64,000 bases of DNA from Allacma fusca (taxonomy: Eukaryota; Arthropoda; Collembola; Symphypleona; Sminthuridae), in the NCBI GenBank assembly GCA_947179485.1, contig OX359250.1:18024539-18088538 (forward strand), written 5' to 3'. Shown here in pieces: positions 56,172-64,000 of the stretch. The notes under the pieces are model-generated. The model did not search any database and had not been told where the DNA came from. It was given only the letters and a program-made list of their open reading frames with translations. Every line of letters begins with the position of its first letter. Position 1 is the first letter of the stretch. The position numbers and the translations under genes were made by a program.

Positions 56172-56820
56172 AAAGACCGAGCCTGCGGTCTGGTGGTGTA
56201 GCGAATCTGTAAGGTTGCAGAAGAGCTCACCCCAAAATAATTTCAGGTCCTTTCTATCTTTCACTATACACTATCGGTATGCAAATGAGGGTTGGAGGCA
56301 TGTTGCGCATTCTTGGAAGAGTGTCAGTAGGAGTAGTGTGTGCCGTACACTGATAATTATTCTTAAGATGAATCGGTGTATTTGCATATACTGCGACTAC
56401 TGATATTCGGATAAATTTGTGTCCATGGCATAGCCCTTGACTCCTCCCTGGTCTGCATATCTTCTCTCTCTACCTGTAGCTTTACATTTCACTCTCATTC
56501 TATAGCTATGCCGGACAGTAGGTATTGTCCAGCACTGAATGTACTCAACTACCATCGTTGAGGAATGGCTCCTGAGCCCAGTGCCCCTGCTGTTGCGGAA
56601 GTGTGAGTAGTGAGAGAGATAGATGTTGGGTTCTGTGGGATGTACTGCTAGTTAGCATGCACCCAACGCTCACTTCAATGTGAGTGGATTTACTGAGTGA
56701 TTCGGGATAGGTGTGCCTCTGTCATAGTTAGACAGTGCACCCTCAGTTCGTCGTGGGATATTATCTCCTTCTATGTTACCTTACTTACTTTTTTTAGCTA
56801 AGTATTGTTATTTTCGCCTT
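56172..56820 (+). promoter_or_regulatory. LINE 5' leader
   Basis: About 600 bp upstream of the first coding frame, more GC-rich than the surroundings, starting 'aaagaccgagcctgcggtct'. It should contain the internal promoter that LINEs of this kind use, but no specific site was recognised. Confidence 0.4.
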
Positions 56821-57618
56821 ACTCTGATTATCATGGCTTACTATAAGGCTGGTTCGAAAGAAATTTGTAAAATATGCATGAAAGCTAACGCTAGAAAAGC
56901 TTTTATTATTTGCACAATATGTAAATCTCTGTTCCATAATACGGGCTGTCTAAACCTTGCTATGAGCATCCCTGAGTTTAGACAACTCAATGAGTCTCAA
57001 ACTTGGAGCTGTAAAGATTGCTGTAATACTGACTCACCCTCCAATCTTATTGACTCGCACCTTGTCAACTTAGGCAATATTAATGACTCATTCTTTTTAC
57101 CAGAACAAGATATTCTGAAAATACCCTACAATAATAGCTCCTACATGAAAACAGAGAATTTACCTAAAGGATTCTCTATTATGTATATAAATATTTGTAG
57201 CTTACGATTAAAACTTGACGAACTTACTTTAATTATGCTACAATACAAGGTGGATGTTATGTGTATTGCTGAAACTTGGCTTAGTACCTCTATTAATGAT
57301 AACGAATTACATATAAGTGACTACAACTTCTACAGAAAAGATAGAGGCAACAAAGGTGGTGGCTTAATTACTTATATAAGAGACATTTACATCTCTGAAG
57401 TCATTGAAATTGATATGTTAGCAGCTGAATCACTGAGTATAAAAGTTAAGTTACCAAACACAAAACCTTTCTCTATTATAAATATGTACAGACCTCCTGG
57501 CCACCTTGCTGAGGGAGATAATTTCCTCTTCGAATTTACAAATCTTATCAAATCTATTCAATGTGTATGTACTGAAATTTATTGTATAGGAGATACTAAT
57601 ATTGATTTACAATTGTAA
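56773..57618 (+). pseudogene. LINE ORF, N-terminal part: PHD finger and APE-type endonuclease (frameshifted)
   Basis: A 281-codon frame. The most natural start is the ATG at 56833 (MAYYKAGSKE); 56773 is further upstream. A Cys4-His-Cys3 PHD-like finger (CKIC...CTICKSLFH...C...CKDC) is followed by an APE-type endonuclease: MYINICSL, CIAETWL (catalytic Glu), the KDRGNKGGG loop, YRPPG and GDTNID. The domain is cut by TAA at 57616 after GDTNIDLQL. Its remainder, with the ISDHD motif, lies one frame over at 57618-58091, which also has a TAA near 57762. This copy could not make active endonuclease. Confidence 0.85.
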
Positions 57619-58091
57619 TGTACATACACATTTGTAATGGGACAAAATATTTCAACTACTGTACTAAACCACTAAACTTAACTCAGCTTATAATTACTCC
57701 TACTCGCTCAACTTCCAATAGCCAAACCCTCATCGACCATGTATATACAAATGTACCTGAATAAGAGACGTCCTTTGGTGTGATTCCTTGTGGCATCTCT
57801 GACCATGACATTGTTTATGTCATTCGAAAAAAACCTAAACTAGCGTATGTAAACCGGGTAATTAGCTGCAAAAACTACAGCACAGGAAACATTGATAAGC
57901 TAATGCATGGCCTTCTTAATGCTAAGTGGGAAATTATTGACTCTCTCGCAACTCTTGATGAAAAAGTTGCAACGTTTACTAATTTGACTGAATGTATTAT
58001 TGAAGAACATATTCCCACAATAACAAGACGCATCAAGTCCAAGCCAGCGAACTGGCTCTCTTCCTCTCTCAAAAAACTTATAAATACATAA
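57618..58091 (+). pseudogene. LINE ORF, middle fragment: end of endonuclease and linker
   Basis: Reads in a different frame from both neighbours. It contains LIDHVYTN, a stop near 57762, then CGISDHDIVYV, the SDHxP/V-type motif that closes APE endonucleases, and the linker towards reverse transcriptase. The coding frame shifts again between 58091 and 58267. Confidence 0.8.
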
Positions 58092-58266
58092 AAAACATCA
58101 TTGTAAAAAAATAGCTCTCAAATCTAAAACTGCAGACGCCTGGAATAACTATAAACAAATTCGAAACATTGTTACCAGGGAAATTCGAAATGCTAAATTC
58201 CGATATTTCAATACCAAATTCACAAAATGCAAATCGTCTAAGGAAGCCTGGGATGTTTTCAAAAGA

Positions 58267-60045
58267 ATGACCGGACGTCATCTTTGTAACACTCAAATCC
58301 TTGAACTCAAAGTAAACAACACTATTATTAATGATAAAGAAACCATCTGTAAACATTTAGCCTCTGCTTTTACTGTAAATCATGATAATGAAGACCCTGA
58401 ACTAAATAGAATTATGATAGACTTAACGAAACCATTTGTATATAAAACAGTAACTGTTGCGGAAGTGACAGAACTTATCCAACATACCAAGGGCAGTAGT
58501 TCTTCTGGAATTAAAGGTGTCCCTTCTAAAATAATCAAAATGTTCCCTATCATTTTTGCTCCCGTCTTAACTTCTATTTTTAATTTCGCTCTGGCAACTG
58601 GCTCTTTCCCGTCTATATGGAAATGTGCTGTAATCACTCCATTATTGAAACCAAACTGTTCTAAGTCCAACCCTGTATCTTACAGACCTATTTCCATACT
58701 TCCCTTTCTTTCGAAAATATTTGAATCAGTTATTGCTGCTCGCCTTATATCCTATGTTGAAACCAACAACCTTCTCTGCAAATACCAGTACGGGTTCAGG
58801 AAAAATAAATCTACTATGCATGCACTAATTGAACTCACACATAAAATATACAGAGCTATGGAAAATAATCTGTATGTAGCTGCATTATTTGTAGATCTTA
58901 AGAAAGCGTTTGACAGCATTAAATATACAAAACTTATTAACAAACTCTTGAACAGATATAAACTCCCTTCATATCTAGTTTCTATACTGTGTAGCTACCT
59001 CACTGGAAGAATTTTTAACGTCAAACTGGGTATTTTTCATTCTAACGCATTTGACCTAAATGGAGGAGTACCTCAAGGCAGTGTGCTTGGACCTATTCTA
59101 TTTATCCTATTCTTTGATGATATTTGTGATGTATTGACTGAATCTGCATTATATGCTGATGACTTAGGATCTGTATGCATAGCTCACAATCCTATACTCC
59201 TTAAAGTGAAACTTGAAAAGATACTTCATAATGTAGACACTTGGTGTAGAAACAATAATATGGAAATCAACTTTATGAAAACATATTTTGTTATATTTAC
59301 TAAGCCCAGGTCTAAACTGCGATGCTCTTTTGATAAAATATACCATAACGGAAATGTTATCAGAAATGCAGACCAATTTAAATATTTAGGTATTTACCTT
59401 GATAAAAACTTGAACTTTGTTATGCATGCTAATGATGTGCATAAAAAAATATCGTTCAAATGTTCACAGCTAGTACGATACAAAAGGCTCATTCCATCTA
59501 AAATGCTTAATGTTGTATTTAAATCACTTGTGTTCTCTCAGATTGACTATGGTTTACCAATCTGGGGTGCTGTCTCAAATACGGAGCTAACAAAATGTCA
59601 AAATACTATAGATCACTACCTCAAATGTATTAATTTTAAAGGTTATCATTTTAACATGTATGCTAAATTAAATTTTCCTTCAATCCAGATTAACAAAAGA
59701 AAGAATCTTATGAATATTAATTTAACGAAACTGTATGAATCATGCTCTATACTATCTATATTTGAAAGACATACCTATATTATTATGTCAATAACCCGTA
59801 TGTTACTTCATCAACCGGAACAACTGGAATGTCTAGCAGAAATCTCCCGAATTCGTTCAGAACGCTCCTCTAGACACTCACATTTTCTTAAAATTCCTAG
59901 ATGCTCTTCGTTTTATCAAAATTCTTTTCAATACAGATCTGCCAAAATATGGAATATGGTACCACCTATTGTTCATTCCCATGCAGTTTTTAAAGATTTC
60001 CAATTCGAATTAAGCAAATGGCTTATTTCAAAACGTAGTAATTAA
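58267..60045 (+). CDS. LINE reverse transcriptase frame
   Basis: 592 open codons beginning in the linker before RT (the ATG at 58267 is internal to the original protein). Motifs in order: SSSSGIKGVPSKIIK, NPVSYRPISILPFLSKIFE, YGFRKNKST, FVDLKKAFDSI (first catalytic Asp), GGVPQGSVLGPILF, YADDL (catalytic Asp pair), KYLGIYLD and a C-terminal domain ending SKWLISKRSN. These are the standard blocks of non-LTR RT; similarity is closest to CR1/Jockey-type elements by motif. The RT part is intact; the endonuclease upstream is not. Confidence 0.92.
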   Translation: MTGRHLCNTQILELKVNNTIINDKETICKHLASAFTVNHDNEDPELNRIMIDLTKPFVYKTVTVAEVTELIQHTKGSSSSGIKGVPSKIIKMFPIIFAPVLTSIFNFALATGSFPSIWKCAVITPLLKPNCSKSNPVSYRPISILPFLSKIFESVIAARLISYVETNNLLCKYQYGFRKNKSTMHALIELTHKIYRAMENNLYVAALFVDLKKAFDSIKYTKLINKLLNRYKLPSYLVSILCSYLTGRIFNVKLGIFHSNAFDLNGGVPQGSVLGPILFILFFDDICDVLTESALYADDLGSVCIAHNPILLKVKLEKILHNVDTWCRNNNMEINFMKTYFVIFTKPRSKLRCSFDKIYHNGNVIRNADQFKYLGIYLDKNLNFVMHANDVHKKISFKCSQLVRYKRLIPSKMLNVVFKSLVFSQIDYGLPIWGAVSNTELTKCQNTIDHYLKCINFKGYHFNMYAKLNFPSIQINKRKNLMNINLTKLYESCSILSIFERHTYIIMSITRMLLHQPEQLECLAEISRIRSERSSRHSHFLKIPRCSSFYQNSFQYRSAKIWNMVPPIVHSHAVFKDFQFELSKWLISKRSN

Positions 60046-60109
60046 CTTATTTAGTTTTATTGTATATTAGTTATAACTTAGTTTTATTCTTGTCTGTCTC
60101 TGGAAATCA

Positions 60110-60315
60110 GTGCTTCTGCACTGTGATGATTTGACGCAATAAAGCTATTACATTACATTACATTACTCTCCCTCATCCATAGATTACGCAAATTAGGTTA
60201 GGATTGAAAAACGGGCTGCGTCACAACACATAAACATGCAATGTAATACTGAATGTAAATATGATTGTTATAGTCTGTGTACTGAATGACAATAAAGTTG
60301 AATTGAATTGATTTG
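60110..60315 (+). other. Two successive LINE 3' tails
   Basis: A first tail 'gcaataaagctattacattac' with ATTAC repeats ends near 60166. Another 150 bp follow, then 'gacaataaagttgaattgaa' with a short GAATT repeat ends at the target duplication. Only the second tail is at the real insertion edge. Confidence 0.7.
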
Positions 60316-60330
60316 AAATTAATTTTCCTT

Positions 60331-61200
60331 TACATCACAATGCTAGTTTTCGTATCATTTCGTATACTGTACAATTTTAATTTTCTGCTTTAATCTTGTT
60401 TAGCGTGGTGTTAAATTTGTGATACCAAATACAATAGTTTTAATATTGATTCCTTGATAACGCGCGTTATTAATTTCGTGATTCCTGCAGAGGTTGGCGT
60501 TATTTCGGTTTGAAGATCAAAACAGCAACTTTTAAGTTAGTATCAGTGAAAGAGACAGCATCTGAGCCAAAACTTGTTGGGATTTTTCGATGGTGTCCAG
60601 TAGACCCAAAATCTGTTTTTTTCGAAATATGTACCAACAGTGAACACGGATTTTAAATGTTTAGATTTATTCAAAATTTTCATGAAAACACAATTTTTGT
60701 TTTCTTTAGAAAAATCTGAATTTCCTAGTCCAAATTTTGTGGGCATATTCAAATTCATAAATTAGATCAAAATCTCCCGTTTTATTGATAAGAAGGAGTC
60801 ATCTGAGAGTTGAGCCTCCCCTCTCAGACAAGCTGTCGTTCCATCAAGTTTTTGAATGAATGTTTAAACATTATATCCACTTTTACTCGTCTGAAAAATT
60901 TCGAAAAACACATTTTGGGAGCGATTTTGAAATTCGAAGAACTTCAATGCATTTTGACCTAGATGTCGCATCTTTGTTAATAATGAATGTTTAAAACGTT
61001 GTGTTAAATTGCTTTAAATTTAATATCAATAAAAAATATTATAGTAAACAACATTTCAAAATTCTATTAAAAACTTGGTAGGGGCATTCAATTTCACGGA
61101 TTTTATACCAAAGTTTCGTTTTGTCCCAGGAAGAAATTATGTGACAATTGGCCACCATGCTAAATGTGGAATGATTGGGAATTAACCAAAAGCATTTGAA
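60331..61200 (+). repeat. rep-B remnant and rep-A copy
   Basis: 60331-60490 continues rep-B interrupted by the LINE; 60490-61180 is a plus-orientation rep-A copy. No gene seen. Confidence 0.55.
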
Positions 61201-62356
61201 CGCTGCCTATAACTGACGAAAATATTTATTTGGTTAAATCCACAGAAATTGATTTTTTTCAAATTTAGCGGAACTGACTAAATTTGTGTTTCTGATTCAT
61301 CAATTAGCTGCTGAAATTAAACTTTAATGTACTGACACTATTTAATTCCATGTAGATGGATTTCTCGTTTTTCCAATCCCTAAATAAAATATTGACATTT
61401 TCAAATTGCCGACCCTGTTTACTTGTAGCAATAAGAAACGGATCTGGCAAGAAAATAACAAACATATATTCATTCTTTAAGTAATATACATATATACATG
61501 TAAGTAATTTTAATTTTTGACTTCCAATGAAGGCAATTAAATTCAAACTCAAAAACCGCTCCTTGAAATTCTTTTGTAATGAGTTCAATCTGCAATCTGA
61601 CTGACTCTTTACGTTATATTTCTTTATTAGATTCCTGAGGTGAATCATTACACAAGTTAGAATACAACTACCATGTAATCAGAAATGAAACGAAGCCCCG
61701 TTGCTCTGTCACTGATACGAGCACCCGTGTACAAAGGAGCAAAGTAGATTGAACTTTGAAGTACCCACAAACACTCGGGTATAACACGCACAGGTACAGA
61801 TATTTTACGTAGTGATACCCGTATCTATTGGGTACTACCCGATTGCCACTGAGAGAGTACCCAGTAAACCACAAATATTGGGCCCGGTAGGGGCCAGGTT
61901 CGGTCATTTGGGCAAAATTATGGCTATGGCGATAAAAAGGCAAACCTGAGCTTTCCCAGCTCGTTTCAAATTGCCAAATCCGGGCCTGTATTGGAATGAT
62001 TCTGGCAAGCCTGGCAAATAATCCCTCGGGGTCTTATTAGGCTAGCCACTGCTGACCCAATACTGCATTTGACCTGGGCTGCTTGGCAAATCATGTTCAT
62101 TGGTTCGGTTGCGGCTTGCCGCAATTTTAACGGTAAAAAATGTACATGCCATTACAACACTGGCATGGTTCCGCCCCCGCAGCCTTAACTCTTATAACAA
62201 ATGCGTGAAACGTGTCTAGTGTGGGAAGGAGCTAACAATAAGGAGCGCACACCCAAACTTTACTCAATTTCTATCCTTACAATGAATTTAAGGACTTGCT
62301 GGCTTACTTCGTTGGAGTTCCATTTTTCAGTGTTAGTTACAGTAATAATTTCTTTC
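61201..62356. other. Gene-free stretch upstream of the DUF4806-type gene
   Basis: 61201-61400 is a rep-E piece. 61735-61870 is rich in GGGTAC/TACCC like 42855-42990. 61870-62200 is more GC-rich and single-copy here. It may include the promoter of the gene starting at 62357; no TATA box is evident. Confidence 0.4.
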
Positions 62357-63975
62357 ATGAAGCCATTTTACTGCATTGTTTACTTTCCCAAGGACTGCAG
62401 CGTAGAAGCTGTTCCTTCAAATTGGTTATTTGCCAACAAAACTAAGTGCCACTGGCCAACCGGCATTGATGACATAAAAGTTTGCAACTTATTACAGAAA
62501 TGTGTAGAGCCGTCCATGACTCCAAAGGTTAAGTGGGAAATCTACGATTGTGAATTTCGATCCGCAGCAGGTAAGTATAAATCTAATTATGTATATGTTA
62601 CAAATTATAGGCTGTGACGACGAAATTTACCAGGATTAAATAACGTTTGTATTCACAGATTCGTATGATCAAGGCCAGAATAGAGCAGATAAGGCTGTCA
62701 ACGAAACTGATTTTGAGCTGACAGAATCAGAATGCGATGTGACTCCTAAAAGGCGCCTCAGAAAACGAAGGCCACAATTGCAGCGTTTAAAGCTAGGATT
62801 GAAACCTGTCGAACTTGAACAAGTAAATATTTCTGGGACTTCACAAACAAGCAACATTGGCTCCAACTCTCATTCCAATCCCCAATCCAAATTTGAAGCT
62901 GGTGAATTTGATCCAACTCTTGGATTTTTTGTAAATCTGTTTTCCGAAACTAATATTCCAGAAGAGACATTGGGTAAGCAATGAAATATGTACTGATGAC
63001 TTTATATAGGTTTTGAATCGTTGACTAAGAGGATAATGGTAAATTTGTCTTTTTAATCAATGTGAGGTCTACTTACAGTTTCACTAAAAAATTAATGGTC
63101 TACTTGCGTGCACCAATTTTATCCGAAAGCTGTGTATATTAATTTGTTTCTTCATCTTAATTTTTCAGTAATAGATGTTATTAAGGACAATCCGAAAACA
63201 ACAAATTCGTTCGAATCTGGTGAACTTCATATATTAACGAACTTGCAAGAATCGAGCGGCTCGGATCGTTTACTGCCTGCTAAGAATTGCTTGGGTCAGG
63301 TTGCAGATTTGACAAAAGATTGACACATTGACGGCAGAATTTAGAAGTAAGTTCATAAAAGTACACAAGCATACAAATAGGTTGCAATAATAGTTTTTAG
63401 GTACAGAATGATGATGTAGAGGAGTAATATTAAATTCTTAAAGACTTCCAGGAAGTGTTCAGTAAGCAGTTCTTTTGTCTAAAGGAAGAGATTGCTCACA
63501 TTTCAAAGGTGGTTTCACAAGGAGCAGTGGTTGAGCTTGTAAGCGAGTCGGATATTGGAATTACTCTGCCAATCAACTTTGCCACAGATTTTGACGCATT
63601 TAATGACTTACTGATGGTTTCCGAAAATCGAGGCAAATGCGTAAGTTTCACAAATATTTTTACGACTGCATTTGTTGAACCATACAATTTCAAGTAAAAT
63701 AGTTTTTATTTTAGATAAAGGTCTTGAAAAGTATTGGAGGACACAACCTTGACAATTCTATCAAGAGGATTATGCAGAGATTTATTGGGGCTGATTTGGC
63801 AAATTCGATGACATTTGCAGGAACAAAAACCACAATTCCATTCAGAGGACATAATCTTCTTTCCTTTATTATAGGTATGCTATTCCCTTTATATAGAAAA
63901 TGTGCCAATAGAATGGTGACTTAAATTACAGGGAAAGTACACCATCCCTATTGCATGTATAATCGAAGTAATTGA
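62357..63975 (+). CDS. DUF4806-type protein, spliced, possibly continuing past the window
   Basis: Exons by GT-AG sites in phase: 62357-62570, 62659-62973, 63169 to about 63298, about 63452-63640, 63715-63874, 63932-63975 (TGA). The start MKPFYCIVYFPKDCSVEAVP, with WLFANKTKCHWP, matches the N-terminal module of insect DUF4806 proteins. A basic stretch (PKRRLRKRRPQLQRLK) could be a nuclear signal. The end of the protein (LKSIGGHNL...RIMQRFIGADLANSM..AG) is the DUF4806 domain, function unknown. The exon 3/exon 4 junction is uncertain: the in-frame donor (CAG/GTTGCA) is weak, and a better donor at about 63347 lies beyond a stop. The last exon may also splice onward outside the window. Confidence 0.72.
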
Positions 63976-64000
63976 TTTATTTTAAATTTAGCCTCATTGC

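Larger units (their letters stand above)
56172..60315 (+). mobile_element. CR1/Jockey-like LINE with 15-bp target duplication
   Basis: AAATTAATTTTCCTT occurs exactly at 56157-56171 and again at 60316-60330, and rep-B sequence resumes on the right, so the boundaries are firm. The element has about 600 bp of leader, a PHD-finger plus endonuclease frame, a frameshifted middle, an intact reverse transcriptase and two successive 3' tails. It is not 5'-truncated within the coding region. Confidence 0.9.

Noticed and set aside
1..64000. tRNA, rRNA or other structured RNA genes
   Set aside because: No cloverleaf-like sequence with A and B boxes and no ribosomal RNA sequence was recognised by eye; a covariance-model search was not possible.

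Overview
This is AT-rich eukaryotic DNA, most likely from an invertebrate and plausibly an arthropod. The evidence is short GT-AG introns, a spliced gene of the DUF4806 type, a Ty3/Gypsy retrotransposon, a CR1/Jockey-like LINE and many small DNA transposons with 8-bp target duplications. The species cannot be fixed from the sequence. Almost nothing in the window is ordinary host gene. Positions 1-15,500, 26,300-36,300 and 53,200-56,150 are mostly old, decayed dispersed repeats, called rep-A to rep-F here, which recur in both orientations and serve as insertion targets for younger elements.

Region by region: 1-15,500 is a patchwork of rep-A to rep-F with two tandem arrays and one copy of a small element with GGGGCGAAGTGA inverted ends. 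At 15,519-16,155 and 16,434-16,791 lie two small hAT-like elements with perfect 8-bp duplications. A third (17,035-25,865) has been split by a complete, apparently recent Gypsy retrotransposon (17,575-25,232) whose 330-bp LTRs look identical. The Gypsy element carries a small first ORF, gag, pol (protease, reverse transcriptase, RNase H, integrase) and an extra 297-codon ORF after pol. Gag ends on a textbook -1 frameshift site followed by a stem and a possible pseudoknot. From 29,533 to 44,739 there are further small elements (29,533-30,594; 37,683-38,471; 41,150-42,068 with a nested one inside; 43,947-44,739).

The most interesting object is at 44,967-53,184. It is an 8.2-kb DNA transposon with 18-bp inverted ends (17 of 18 matching) and a perfect 8-bp duplication, CAGAGTAT, inserted into a rep-C copy whose two halves flank it. 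It carries two divergent spliced genes: a VPS4-like AAA ATPase with an MIT domain (45,503-47,228, minus strand), and a transposase-like gene with a zinc finger, an OTU-type protease domain and an hAT-like RNase H-fold region (47,732-51,910, plus strand). Both ends carry CCCGAC-rich subterminal repeats. The transposase gene is broken by stops and frameshifts. The ATPase gene is almost intact.

A second theme is that at least five separate hAT-like elements here are filled with a short motif private to each (CGAGTA, CAAGT, GGGACGGG, CCCGCCCG, CAGGGATTTTT), like the subterminal arrays of the 8.2-kb element. At 56,172-60,315 is a LINE with a 15-bp target duplication, an intact reverse transcriptase and a frameshifted endonuclease. 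At 62,357 to the window end is a spliced DUF4806-type gene. No tRNA, rRNA or CRISPR was found.
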